Position numbers and translations under genes: made by a program
Notes under the pieces: model-generated
Told to the model about the DNA's origin: nothing
What the model saw: the letters and a program-made list of their open reading frames with translations, nothing else
The model's database searches: none
In this document: positions 25,588 through 33,983 of the stretch, piece by piece
Layout: each line of letters begins with the position of its first letter
How positions within the stretch are numbered: position 1 is the stretch's first letter
Source: DASSKK01 sp035690495
Lineage (GTDB): Bacteria > Actinomycetota > Actinomycetes > Propionibacteriales > Nocardioidaceae
Length of the DNA stretch: 64,000 bases
Reading direction: 5' to 3'
Assembly (NCBI GenBank): GCA_035690495.1
Contig: DASSKK010000010.1
Coordinates: 1-64,000, forward strand

Positions 25588-26765
25588 TGCTGCTGATCGA
25601 CCCACCGAACGCCCCGGGCCACGGCCGGCTCTGGTCCCACCTGGCCAGCGACACCTCCTACGACGAGCTGCACCGCTTCGCCCAGCTGCTCGGCGTGCCG
25701 CGACGCGGGTTCGACCGGGACCACTACGACATCCCCGCCGAGCGCTATGAAGCGGTGGTCGCTGCCGGTGCGGTCCCGGTGTCGTCGCGCGAGCTGATCG
25801 TCCGGGTGTCGGAGGCCGGCCTGCGGCGCCGCAAGGCACGCACACTCGGTCCTCGGCGTCCTGGGCGCACGCTGGTGCGACCGCCGCGGCTGCGGTCCGG
25901 CGACACCGTCGCGGTGGTGGCGCCGGCTGGTCCGGTCGGCGAGTCGCAGTTCGAGGACGGCCTCGACGTGTTGCGGTCCTGGGGACTCCAGGTGCGCACG
26001 GCAGTGGGCGACGTACACCCGGAGCTGGGATACCTGGCGGGCACCGACGACCAGCGGGCTCGGGAGCTCACCCGGGCCTGGTGCGACCCGGACGTGCGCG
26101 CGGTGTTCTGTGGCCGTGGAGGGTACGGCAGCCAGCGGATGGTCGACCTCCTCGACGCGGTCGCGCTCGCCGAGGCGGGCCCGAAGCTGCTCGTCGGCTT
26201 CTCCGACATCACCGCCCTGCACCAGTGGTTCGGCCTGCGGCTCGGTCTGGCCACCGTGCACGGGCCGGTCGTGACCAGCCTCGCGGCCGACGCGGAGTCC
26301 GCCGACCATCTGCGCGCCTTGCTGTTCCACGGTGGGCCGGTGAGGCTGGCGGGCGGGGCGCCCTTGGTTCCGGGATCTGCGGACGGCGTGCTGTCCGGCG
26401 GCAACCTCGCGTTGCTGGCGTCGAGCATCGGCACTGCCGAGGCGGAGACGGCGCGGGGGACGATCGTGGTGCTCGAGGACGTCGCCGAAGACGTGTACCG
26501 CGTGGACCGGATGCTGACCCAGCTGCTCCGTTCCGGGTGGCTGGCCGGCGTCCGCGGTGTCGTGCTCGGCGACTTCTCCGACTGTGCGCCTGCCGAGCTC
26601 GTGCGGCCGATGCTCCTCGACCGGCTGGCCGCGCTCGGCGTACCCGTGCTCATGGACGCGCCGATCGGCCACGCCCCGCGCAACCTCGCGTTCTGCTACG
26701 GGGTGCCCGCACACCTGGATGCGGATGCCGGCACCCTCGAGCTCCGTGTGGCCGCCCTGACATAG
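25587..26765 (+). CDS. DUF4031 - LD-carboxypeptidase (S66) fusion protein
   Basis: A 392-residue protein with two parts. Residues 1-85 (MLLIDPPNAPGHGRLWSH, DTSYDELHRFAQLLGVPR) match the small DUF4031 family; residues about 100-390 form an S66 peptidase, the family of muramoyltetrapeptide LD-carboxypeptidases that trim D-Ala from recycled murein peptides. Nucleophile Ser is in GRGGYGS, the Glu in VLEDVAEDVY and the His in PIGHAPRN. Start ATG 25587 or GTG 25584, both overlapping cutC. No signal peptide, so the peptidase is cytoplasmic, as expected for recycling. I know both domains separately; the fusion is unusual. Confidence 0.85.
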   Translation: MLLIDPPNAPGHGRLWSHLASDTSYDELHRFAQLLGVPRRGFDRDHYDIPAERYEAVVAAGAVPVSSRELIVRVSEAGLRRRKARTLGPRRPGRTLVRPPRLRSGDTVAVVAPAGPVGESQFEDGLDVLRSWGLQVRTAVGDVHPELGYLAGTDDQRARELTRAWCDPDVRAVFCGRGGYGSQRMVDLLDAVALAEAGPKLLVGFSDITALHQWFGLRLGLATVHGPVVTSLAADAESADHLRALLFHGGPVRLAGGAPLVPGSADGVLSGGNLALLASSIGTAEAETARGTIVVLEDVAEDVYRVDRMLTQLLRSGWLAGVRGVVLGDFSDCAPAELVRPMLLDRLAALGVPVLMDAPIGHAPRNLAFCYGVPAHLDADAGTLELRVAALT

Positions 26766-26874
26766 GCGCTGTGTCCCCTGGCCTCTGTCCAGATGCAGCG
26801 AAGTCCGCGTCGGCAACCGGGGAAGGGTTGCTCTCGCAGGTTGGTCGGGTATGCCGCACGGTCTCTGCACTCAA

Positions 26875-26898
26875 GTGGTCTACCAGGAGTAGACTCAC
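26875..26898 (+). promoter_or_regulatory. Operator and -10 box of the MazEF-type pair
   Basis: GTCTAC-N5-GTAGAC with outer GTG/CAC forms an inverted repeat. The right half contains TAGACT (26890-26895), which ends six bases before the antitoxin ATG. Binding by the antitoxin complex would occlude the promoter, giving autoregulation. Confidence 0.6.
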
Positions 26899-26901
26899 GC
26901 C

Positions 26902-27138
26902 ATGGCGGATACCACGACCGTGAAGGTGCAAAACAGCACTCGCGACCTCCTCCTCAAGATCGGTGCCTCTCGCCGTGAGAGCGCCGACCAGGTCATCCTT
27001 GCCGCTCTGGCCGCAATGAACCGCGAAGAACGCCGCCGGAACGCTGCTGCAGAGGCGCGCGCCATCAAGGATGATCCGGCCGACCTCGCTGAAGTCCGAG
27101 CGATCCAGCAGGACATGGCCGCGCTGCATGAGGGGTGA
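26902..27138 (+). CDS. Antitoxin of a MazEF-type module
   Basis: A 78-residue protein. The N-terminal MADTTTVKVQNSTRDLLLKIG segment (residues 1-21) looks like a ribbon-helix-helix DNA-binding start and the C-terminal half is long helical and charged (NREERRRNAAAEARA), the usual toxin-neutralising region. It overlaps the toxin gene by 11 bases. ATG 26902 is supported by the TAGACT box six bases upstream with no ribosome-binding site. It should repress its own operon together with the toxin. Confidence 0.82.
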   Translation: MADTTTVKVQNSTRDLLLKIGASRRESADQVILAALAAMNREERRRNAAAEARAIKDDPADLAEVRAIQQDMAALHEG

Positions 27139-27433
27139 GGTCTACCGACTGCCCGCGCGAGGCAAGGGCCACGAGCAGAGGGGTCGGCGGTACGCCGTCG
27201 TCTTGCAGCCAGACTGGCTCGCGCTCAGTACCTGGATCGTCGCGTTCACTAGCACCAGTGCCCGCGAGACCAACTTCCGGCCGCCAGTGATCATCGCCGA
27301 TCGCCAGACACTGGTGATGTGCGACCAACTCGCGACTGTCGATCTCAACCGCCTCACAGAGCGGGCCGGCTTCCTGACCATCGACGAGATGCGACGAGTC
27401 GACGAGGCTCTCGCGTTAGTCCTCGACCTGTAG
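27128..27433 (+). CDS. MazF/PemK-family toxin endoribonuclease
   Basis: A 101-residue PemK/MazF-like toxin, a sequence-specific ribosome-independent RNase. The family start MRGEVYRLP, the RRYAVVLQPD strand and AFTSTS segment, and CDQLATVDLNRL with the downstream helix are present. ATG 27128 lies inside the antitoxin gene. An upstream in-frame start at 27071 would not fit the family start. Cutting specificity cannot be predicted here. Confidence 0.88.
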   Translation: MRGEVYRLPARGKGHEQRGRRYAVVLQPDWLALSTWIVAFTSTSARETNFRPPVIIADRQTLVMCDQLATVDLNRLTERAGFLTIDEMRRVDEALALVLDL

Positions 27434-27528
27434 CCCAGCACCACCGGGCGACGCGCGCGTCGGTCGTCGGCTCCCTGGCGACGTAAAACCGTGTGCGTTC
27501 TGGCTCTGGTGTCGGGTTGGATCGGCGT

Positions 27529-28413
27529 ATGTGGATCACGTTGCAGTCCGGAACGCCGGCCCTGTTGGACGAGATCGTCGAGGCGGTGGCGCTCTGGCAG
27601 CAGGAAGGTGCGCCGGTCCAGCTTCACCCCGGTGACCTTGGCTGGGCCTGGAGGTTCGGCGCGCAGGCGCTGGCTGACCAGATTCGTGTGTGGCGCCGTG
27701 ACGGGCAGATCCTGGCCGCTGGCATGGTGGACGGCGAAGACGGATTGATCCGCATGGCGATCGCGCCGAGCGTCGACGACGACGAGGCGTTCGCCGCCCG
27801 GCTTCTGGCCGATCTGTCGGATCCGGGGCGGGGTGTGCTGCCCGCCGGTTGCGGGTCCGTCGAGGCCCGATTCGGTGCTGCGTTCCGAGATCTCCTACAC
27901 CGCAGCGGTTGGGTCGCCGACGAGCCGTGGACTCCGCTGTGTCGTGACCTGACTGCACCCGTGGAGGACCGCGGCCTCAGGATCGAGAGGCTCGACGCAG
28001 ACAACGTCGAGGAGCGGATCGTGCAGGATCGCGTCGTGGTGGCGCGGGCCTCGTTCCCCAACTCCACGTTCACTGTGGAGCGATGGCGCACGATGGCGGC
28101 GTCCTCGGCATACCGTCGGGCTCGCTGCCTGGTCGCTTACGACCGCGATGACGTTGCGGTCGCAGCGACGACGGTGTGGTCGGCCGGGCACGGGCTTCCC
28201 GGCTTGATCGAACCGCTGGGCGCCCATCGGGACCACCGTGGCCACGGATACGGCCGGGCCATCACTGTGGCAGCGGCCGCCGCACTGCAGGAGATGGGCG
28301 CGTCCAGCGCGACCGTGTGCACCCCGAGCAGCAACGTCGGCGGCGTGGCGGCGTACGTGTCAGCAGGCTTCGAGAAGCTCCCGGACGTCACCGACTTCCG
28401 CCGCCCAAGCTGA
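27529..28413 (+). CDS. GNAT-family N-acetyltransferase
   Basis: A 294-residue protein. The C-terminal half contains a GNAT domain: LIEPLGAHRDHRGHGYGRAI is the acetyl-CoA binding region (positions about 226-245), followed by MGASSATVCTPSSNVGGVAAYVSAGF (about 255-280). The N-terminal half (about 1-140) may be a degenerate second GNAT domain, as in double-GNAT proteins. ATG 27529 is chosen over the upstream in-frame start at 27493, whose extra residues have no family character. Acceptor substrate unknown. Confidence 0.85.
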   Translation: MWITLQSGTPALLDEIVEAVALWQQEGAPVQLHPGDLGWAWRFGAQALADQIRVWRRDGQILAAGMVDGEDGLIRMAIAPSVDDDEAFAARLLADLSDPGRGVLPAGCGSVEARFGAAFRDLLHRSGWVADEPWTPLCRDLTAPVEDRGLRIERLDADNVEERIVQDRVVVARASFPNSTFTVERWRTMAASSAYRRARCLVAYDRDDVAVAATTVWSAGHGLPGLIEPLGAHRDHRGHGYGRAITVAAAAALQEMGASSATVCTPSSNVGGVAAYVSAGFEKLPDVTDFRRPS

Positions 28414-28560
28414 CCTCTGCGGGGCGAGACTTCGGTCGAAACGCCAGCGCAGCGTGATGCTCCGACTGGCAGTCATCCACATCAGCATGAGCATGCCCAC
28501 GGCGGCTACTACCTCGTCGACCACGCCGGCACCCGCCGACTCGGCAAGCACGCCGCGTAA
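28414..28560 (+). other. Open frame after the GNAT stop, His-rich, no start
   Basis: The same frame stays open for 48 codons past the GNAT TGA to a TAA at 28558-28560. It has no start codon. The sequence includes HPHQHEHAHGGYYLVDHAG, a metal-binding-like stretch. It may be the remnant 3' end of a lost gene or chance. No complete gene is seen in 28414-28568. Confidence 0.3.
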
Positions 28561-28568
28561 GGCGGGGC

Positions 28569-29177
28569 TCAGGCCATGGTGCCGAGCTCGCGGCGGATCG
28601 CCTCGCGCCCTGCGCGTTCCCAATGCTCGCGTGCGAACCGGGTGTGGAACAGCGTCGGCTTGTCGAGGAGTGCGCGGAGCACGGCGCCCCGACCGGCGGC
28701 GAACTCCTCGTCGCTGAGGTGCGCGTGCTCGGCACGCACCCCGGCGACGTACTCGGCGTAGCGCGAAGGATCGGCGGCCAGGATCGCCAGGTCCGCATCG
28801 CACAGCACCTGCCCGTTCACGTCGTCCTGGCGGGCGTCGTGACTCTCCGTCAGCCGAACCAGCCGCGCCACCTCTGCGGCGAGGGCCTCGGGGGCACCTG
28901 CGTCGGCCAGCTCGGACTCCGCCCACCGGGCAGACCTCTCCTCGTTCGAGCCGTTGGCCGAGCCCGCTCGGATGTCGTAGACCGAGTCGTGGAACCACGC
29001 CGCGAGCAGCACAGCCTCCCCCGCCCGCGGGTCGATCTCGCCGATCCGTGTCAGTACTTCGGCCAGATGCCGCCGGTCGTGGTAGGCGCGCCCGGGGTCG
29101 TCGTACGCCGCCAGCAGCCGGTCGCGCAGCTGCTGGTCCAGCCACCGGGGCCAGTAGCGCGCCGGCACGTCGTCCAC
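28569..29177 (-). CDS. HD-domain metal-dependent phosphohydrolase-like protein
   Basis: A 202-residue protein of the predicted HD superfamily phosphohydrolases. Metal ligands: RAYHDRRHL (about residue 32), AAWFHDSVYD with the HD pair (about 62-63), and a distal Asp in LCDADLAILA. Start GTG 29177; CAGACT ends seven bases upstream, so it may be leaderless. It lies downstream of the 71-bp element on the same strand as the HelD-like gene. Substrate unknown; nucleotides or nucleotide second messengers are family precedents. Confidence 0.85.
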   Translation of the reverse strand: MDDVPARYWPRWLDQQLRDRLLAAYDDPGRAYHDRRHLAEVLTRIGEIDPRAGEAVLLAAWFHDSVYDIRAGSANGSNEERSARWAESELADAGAPEALAAEVARLVRLTESHDARQDDVNGQVLCDADLAILAADPSRYAEYVAGVRAEHAHLSDEEFAAGRGAVLRALLDKPTLFHTRFAREHWERAGREAIRRELGTMA

Positions 29178-29208
29178 GGTGCCCAGTCTGCACCGCGCCT
29201 CGGCGAGC

Positions 29209-29279
29209 GGTTACCGGCGGGTACGCGGTGGATCGCACGCACCCGATAGACGGAATCCACCGCGTACCGGTGGGTAACC
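29209..29279 (-). repeat. 71-bp palindromic element, copy 1
   Basis: Two 25-bp arms (29209-29233 and 29255-29279) that are inverted repeats with 22 of 25 matches, separated by 21 bases. Ends are GGTTACC and GGTAACC; inner arms contain GGTACGCGGTGGAT. The minus strand matches copy 2 (58002-58072) along the whole length, including the loop (TTCCGT...GTGCGATC). It begins 13 bases after the HelD-like stop codon. Confidence 0.85.
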
Positions 29280-29292
29280 CGGACGCCCGGTC

Positions 29293-31482
29293 CTAGCCGA
29301 GCTCGGGCGGGAGGTCGGCTGTGTGCAAAATCCGCAGGGACGTGACGGCGCGGGTCAGGCAGACGTAGAGGCGGCGCAGGCCCGTCATCCGGTCCGGCTC
29401 CCCGTCGACGATGCCCGCCGGCTCGAGCAGCACCACGTGGTCGAACTCGAGTCCCTTGGCCAGCGAAGCCGGGACCACGTCGAGCTTGGCGTCGAACTCG
29501 GCAAGAGACGCCTCCTCGGACTGCTCCGCGCCCAGCAGGGTGTGCGCGATCCCCGCAGCGGCCAGCGCGGACGAGACGTCGGCGACCAGGGAGTCGGGCG
29601 CGATCAGGCCGACCGAGCCGATGTCGCCCAGGGTGGTCTCGACGAGCTCGACCAGCCGGGACGGCTCGACCGGCGCGGTCCGGCGGATCTCGAGCTCGCC
29701 GCGCGCCCGGCGCACCGACGTCGGCGGCTCCAGCCCGGGCGCGATCAGCGGCAGCAACCGGGCGGCGTAGTCGATCACGTCGCCCGGAACCCGGAACCCC
29801 TTGGTGAGCTGCTCGACGTGCGCATCGGGCTTGCCGAGGTGCCCGAGCGCGTCCTCCCAGGACCGGCTGGCCCACGGTGTCGTGGCCTGCGCGAGGTCGC
29901 CGAGGACGGTGACCGAGCCGGTCGAGCAGCGTCGGCCGACCGCCCGCAGCATCATCGGGGACAGATCCTGGGCCTCGTCGGCGACCACGTGGCCCAACGA
30001 GGGCGTCCGGTCGACGAGGTCGACCGCCTCGTCGACGAGTACGGCGTCCGCGAGCGACCATGCTGCCGAGCCGGGCCCCTTCGGCGGCTTCGCCCACACC
30101 AGCACGGCCTGCTCGTCGGCGGAGAGCACGCCGTCGGCAGCAAGCGCCAACGCCGCGGGGTCGGAGAGCAACCGCATCACCAGCCGGGCCGGATCGGTGG
30201 CCGGCCACGCCGCCTCGACGTACGCCTTCACCTCGCGGCTGCGGGCCACCGCGTCCTGGACGCGGTCGTCGGGCGCATCGCCGGCGTCCTCCATCCGCAC
30301 CAGCACCCGGTGGGCCAGCCGCTGGGCGAGCATCGCCCGCGCCGCGCCGTACCTCACCCCCCGGTTGCGCAGATCGTCGAGCAGAGCGTCGACCTCGTAG
30401 GTCGCCACGCGCCAGCGCCGCGAGCCGCGCCGCACCACCAGCCCGTCGGCCGGTGTGCGCACCTGGGACCACAGCGCCCGGTGCAGCACCGTGGCCATCC
30501 GGGCGTCACCCTTCAACGTGGCGATGCCTGCCTCGTCCTGCCCGCGGATCCGGTAGCGCTGGTTCAGCCGCGCCAGAGTCTTCGCGACCAGCTCCTCGAT
30601 CGTGGTCTGCTGCGCGTCGATCTCCCCGAGTGCCGGCAGCACGTCGCCGATGTAGTGCAGGAACGACGCGTTCGGACCGACGACCAGGACGCCCTGCCGG
30701 GACAGCTGGTCGCGGTGGGAGTAGAGCAGGTACGCCGCCCTGTGCAGTCCCACGGCGGTCTTGCCTGTCCCCGGAGCGCCCTGCACGCAGACCGACTGGC
30801 TCAGGTCGGAACGGACGATCACGTCCTGCTCGGGCTGGATGGTGGCGACGATGTCCCGCATCGGTCCGACGCGGGGCCGCTCGATCTCGGCCTCGAGGAT
30901 CGCCGAGTAGTCCTCTTCGGCCTCGAGGGGCTCGAGCAGCTGCTCGTCCTCGTAGGCGGTCAGCGTGCCGTGCGAGAAGCCGAAGCGACGCCGCAGCCGC
31001 ACGCCCATCGGCTCGGCCTTGCTGGCCCGGTAGAACGGCACCGAGACCGGGGCCCTCCAGTCGACGACCATCGGGTCGCCGATCTCGTCGCTGACGTGGC
31101 GGCGGCCGATGTAGAACCGCTCGCCGGTGGTTGAGGAGGGCGGAGCCTGCGGAGCCCGTCTCGAAACCACCTTGCCCTCGGTCGAGTAGTCGAGCCGGCC
31201 GAAGAACAGCGGCACGGTCGGGTCGTCGGCCAGTGCCTTCATCCGCAGGTACAGCGCGGAGGCGAGGTACTTCTCACTCACCCAGTCGCCGGCCGCGGAG
31301 GTGTCCAGGGCCGCGGTGCGCTCGCGCATCCGCGACAGGGCACCGCGCGAGGCGGTCAGGTGGTCCTGCTCGGAGGTGAGGTCGGGGTCGGGATCGGGTG
31401 TCGTGGGCGGGGTGGCGGGGGAAGAGCCGGCGGCTGCGGGCACGCGGAGACCTCCAGATGTCTGGTGGGGGCCGTGCGACAT
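29293..31482 (-). CDS. HelD-like RNA polymerase-associated helicase
   Basis: A 729-residue superfamily 1 ATPase of the actinobacterial HelD type. HelD proteins strip RNA polymerase from stalled complexes, and related HelR proteins confer rifamycin tolerance. N-terminal coiled region, then RFYIGRRHV and PMVVDWRAPVSVPFYRAS, Walker A QGAPGTGKTAVG, and motif II DEAQDLSP; LARLNQRYR and GFRVPGDVIDYA are also family-like. Two repeats interrupt it: a 46-bp hairpin element encodes VVSRRAPQAPPSSTT before GERFYIGRRH, and RLVELVETT occurs near the C-terminus. Start ATG 31482; a GTG at 31497 is possible. Confidence 0.88.
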   Translation of the reverse strand: MSHGPHQTSGGLRVPAAAGSSPATPPTTPDPDPDLTSEQDHLTASRGALSRMRERTAALDTSAAGDWVSEKYLASALYLRMKALADDPTVPLFFGRLDYSTEGKVVSRRAPQAPPSSTTGERFYIGRRHVSDEIGDPMVVDWRAPVSVPFYRASKAEPMGVRLRRRFGFSHGTLTAYEDEQLLEPLEAEEDYSAILEAEIERPRVGPMRDIVATIQPEQDVIVRSDLSQSVCVQGAPGTGKTAVGLHRAAYLLYSHRDQLSRQGVLVVGPNASFLHYIGDVLPALGEIDAQQTTIEELVAKTLARLNQRYRIRGQDEAGIATLKGDARMATVLHRALWSQVRTPADGLVVRRGSRRWRVATYEVDALLDDLRNRGVRYGAARAMLAQRLAHRVLVRMEDAGDAPDDRVQDAVARSREVKAYVEAAWPATDPARLVMRLLSDPAALALAADGVLSADEQAVLVWAKPPKGPGSAAWSLADAVLVDEAVDLVDRTPSLGHVVADEAQDLSPMMLRAVGRRCSTGSVTVLGDLAQATTPWASRSWEDALGHLGKPDAHVEQLTKGFRVPGDVIDYAARLLPLIAPGLEPPTSVRRARGELEIRRTAPVEPSRLVELVETTLGDIGSVGLIAPDSLVADVSSALAAAGIAHTLLGAEQSEEASLAEFDAKLDVVPASLAKGLEFDHVVLLEPAGIVDGEPDRMTGLRRLYVCLTRAVTSLRILHTADLPPELG
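29629..29652 (+). repeat. Degenerate short coding repeat in helD
   Basis: GGTGGTCTCGACGAGCTCGACC, encoding RLVELVETT on the minus strand; it resembles the VEPVETT-coding form of the family repeat. Confidence 0.4.
31126..31171 (-). repeat. 46-bp hairpin repeat inside the HelD-like gene
   Basis: Minus strand begins GGTGGTTTCGAGACGGGC and ends CTCCTCAACCACC. Terminal GGTGGTT pairs with AACCACC. It matches the element at 10745-10792 and is read in frame, adding about 15 residues between DYSTEGK and GERFYIGRRH. Confidence 0.78.
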
Positions 31483-31563
31483 TACCAGCGACCCCACGTC
31501 CGGTCATCCCATTTTCTCGTCCGCGCCAGTGGCAGACTGTCCGGCCGTAGGAGGGATGGTCCG

Positions 31564-31674
31564 ATGGTGACCTGCGACGAGGTCAGCGCACTCGCGGCGC
31601 GACTGCCCGACGCCGTGCGCGGTGGGCCTACGAGGCGGGCCAAGGTCGACCCGCAGACCTTCCTGCCCGGTTGA
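31564..31674 (+). pseudogene. Possible truncated MmcQ/YjbR-like gene
   Basis: A 36-residue frame from ATG 31564 (MVTCDEVSALAARLPDAVRG) looks like the N-terminus of the MmcQ/YjbR family, which is normally about 115 residues. It ends at a TGA after DPQTFLPG. GGAGGG lies upstream at ribosome-binding distance. I infer a truncated remnant; a genuine small protein is possible. Confidence 0.35.
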
Positions 31675-31776
31675 CCGGCGACCGCGCGCCTCTTCCTTCG
31701 ACGCGGGCTTGGGGTGTTGGATGCTGCCAGGTCTGTGCTCGGGAAAGGGCGCGGAGGTCAACGAGGGAGTCAACTG

Positions 31777-33402
31777 ATGAGACGACTTGTCGCGCTGGCG
31801 GTAGGAGCTGCCGTGGTGCTCGCGGGTGCCGCGACCGTGCCGACCGCACAGGGCGCCGTACAGGCGGGCTTCAACCCTGGCGGCATCGACTGGCACCGCT
31901 GCCCGAAGGGCACCTTCCTGCGGGAGTACGGCGCACAGTGCGGTTCGCTGCGGGTGCCGCTGGACTACAACCACCCGCACGGCCGGAAGATCACCCTGGC
32001 CCTGTCGCGGGTCGAGCACACGTCCTCGAAGAAGGACTACAAGGGCATCGCGCTGATGAACCCCGGTGGCCCGGGCGCCTCCGGGCTGATCATGAGCCTC
32101 TACGGCATGTTCGTCCCGCATCACGTCGGCGACCAGTTCGACTGGATCGGCTGGGACCCCCGCGGCGTCGGCTCCAGCACCCCGGCGCTGACCTGCGACA
32201 GGCACTTCTTCAAGCCGGACCGGCCCTACTACGTGCCGATCACCGCGCATCTCGACAACGTCTGGCAGACCCGGTCGCGCCACTACGCGCGTGCCTGCGG
32301 GAACGCGAAGGCGCGCCGGCTGCTCGACCACGTCAAGACCACCGACACGGTCGCGGACATGGAGAGCATCCGCAAGGCCCTGCACCGCAAGCGGATCAAC
32401 TACTACGGGTTCTCCTACGGCACCTACCTCGGCCAGGTCTACGCCACCTTGCACCCGCACCGGGTGCGCCGGATGGTGCTCGACAGCACGGTCGACCCTC
32501 GCGGCGTGTGGTACCGCGACAACCTGCACCAGGACACCGCGTTCAACCGCAACATCAAGATCTACTTCGACTGGCTCGCCAAGTACGACTCGGTCTACCA
32601 CCTCGGCAAGAGCGGCGCCGCGATCGAGAACCACTACTACGACGAGATCCGGCACCTGCGCCGGCATCCCGCGGGCGGCGTCTTCGGCCCCGACGAGCTC
32701 GCGGACACCCTGCTGCCGGCCGGGTACTACGTGTTCGGCTGGGAGGACATCGCCAAGGCCTACGCCGCGTTGCTGAACAAGCACAACTACAAGCCGCTGC
32801 TGCGCATGTACCGCCAGGCCAACTCCACCAAGCCGGGCGGCGACAACAGCTACGCGATGTACCTCGCCACCGAGTGCACCGACGCCCACTGGCCGAGCAA
32901 CTACGCCCGGATGCGGCTGGACAACTGGCGCATCTACGCAAGGGCCCCGTTCCTGACCTGGGCCAACCAGTGGTTCAACGGCGGCGGCTGCCTGGGCTGG
33001 CGCGGTCACGCCGGCCGGCCGGTGCACGTCACCGGTGCCCACGTGCGGCAGCCGGTGCTGATGATCGACGAGACCAAGGACGCGGCCACGCCGTACGCCG
33101 GAAGCCTCGAGGTCCGCAGCAGGTTCCCCACCGCCTCCCTGATCGCCGGGGTCGGCGGCACCACCCACGCCGGGTCGCTGAGCGGCGACGCGTGCATCGA
33201 CAACGCGATCGCCCGCTACCTCGACCACGGCAAGACGCCCGACCGGGTGCACGGACGGCGCGCGGACGCGAAGTGCCCGCCGCTGCCCAAGCCGAACCCG
33301 ACGCAGACGGCGCCGTCCGGTCGCACGCTGGCCCCTGCTCCCGACCGGCCGCTGTGGAAGGCGCTGCGGGCTACGGTGAACCAAGCGTCGCTGGGGCGCT
33401 GA
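31777..33402 (+). CDS. Secreted S33-family tripeptidyl-aminopeptidase-like hydrolase
   Basis: A 541-residue alpha/beta hydrolase. A signal peptide (MRRLVALAVGAAVVLAGAAT, cleaved near TAQGA) directs secretion. The oxyanion-hole region is MNPGGPGASG, the nucleophile Ser lies in YYGFSYGTYLG, the Asp in MIDETKDAATP and the His in GGTTHAGS. Family members (SlpD/SlpE, tripeptidyl aminopeptidases) release N-terminal peptides from extracellular substrates. ATG 31777 has GAGGGAG seven bases upstream. Products would suit the oligopeptide importer at 18.6-24.4 kb, but no linkage is shown. Confidence 0.9.
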   Translation: MRRLVALAVGAAVVLAGAATVPTAQGAVQAGFNPGGIDWHRCPKGTFLREYGAQCGSLRVPLDYNHPHGRKITLALSRVEHTSSKKDYKGIALMNPGGPGASGLIMSLYGMFVPHHVGDQFDWIGWDPRGVGSSTPALTCDRHFFKPDRPYYVPITAHLDNVWQTRSRHYARACGNAKARRLLDHVKTTDTVADMESIRKALHRKRINYYGFSYGTYLGQVYATLHPHRVRRMVLDSTVDPRGVWYRDNLHQDTAFNRNIKIYFDWLAKYDSVYHLGKSGAAIENHYYDEIRHLRRHPAGGVFGPDELADTLLPAGYYVFGWEDIAKAYAALLNKHNYKPLLRMYRQANSTKPGGDNSYAMYLATECTDAHWPSNYARMRLDNWRIYARAPFLTWANQWFNGGGCLGWRGHAGRPVHVTGAHVRQPVLMIDETKDAATPYAGSLEVRSRFPTASLIAGVGGTTHAGSLSGDACIDNAIARYLDHGKTPDRVHGRRADAKCPPLPKPNPTQTAPSGRTLAPAPDRPLWKALRATVNQASLGR

Positions 33403-33455
33403 CGGCAACTTTCCGGCAGGCCCGGGTCGTCCTCATAGGTGAAGGGGGCGAGGAG

Positions 33456-33983
33456 ATGTCGCAGCCGGCCGACTTCGACGCGTTCGTCGCGTCGCGGTCG
33501 GCCGTGCTGCTCAAGACGGCCTGGTGGCTGACCGGCGACTGGCAGCACGCCGAGGACCTGCTGCAGACGGCGCTGGCCAAGTCGCTGCTGGCCTGGGAAC
33601 GCATAGAGCCAGGGCGTGAGGAGGCCTACGTACGCCGGGTGCTGGTCACCACGCAGGCGACCTGGTGGCGGCGGGCCTGGCACCACGAGCGGCCCGCCGG
33701 CGACGTCGGCGAGCTCGTCGACGGCCCGGTGTCCGGCGGTGAGCCCCAGACCGCGACGGTCGAGCTGCGACGGTCGCTTGTCGAGGCTCTCGCGACGCTG
33801 ACCAGCAGGCAGCGGGCCACCGTCGTGCTGCGCTACTACTGCGACCTCTCCGAAGCCGAGACCGCCGCGACGATGGGCTGCTCGGTGGGCACGGTCAAGA
33901 GCCAGGCCGCCAAGGCGCTGGCCCGGCTGCGCGCGCTGCAGGACACCGCCCTCGCCGACCTGATCGACGAAGGGAGCCGCTGA
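33456..33983 (+). CDS. SigE-family RNA polymerase sigma factor
   Basis: A 175-residue ECF-type sigma factor. Region 2 spans about residues 8-75 (LLKTAWWLTGDWQHAEDLLQ, then AYVRRVLVTTQATWWRR), and region 4 about 115-170 (LTSRQRATVVLRYYCDLSEA, GCSVGTVKSQAAKAL). I chose ATG 33456; GAAGGGGG lies seven bases before it. Its stop overlaps the next gene, which encodes a membrane protein likely to act as anti-sigma factor. The long frame upstream only shadows the S33 peptidase gene. Confidence 0.9.
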   Translation: MSQPADFDAFVASRSAVLLKTAWWLTGDWQHAEDLLQTALAKSLLAWERIEPGREEAYVRRVLVTTQATWWRRAWHHERPAGDVGELVDGPVSGGEPQTATVELRRSLVEALATLTSRQRATVVLRYYCDLSEAETAATMGCSVGTVKSQAAKALARLRALQDTALADLIDEGSR

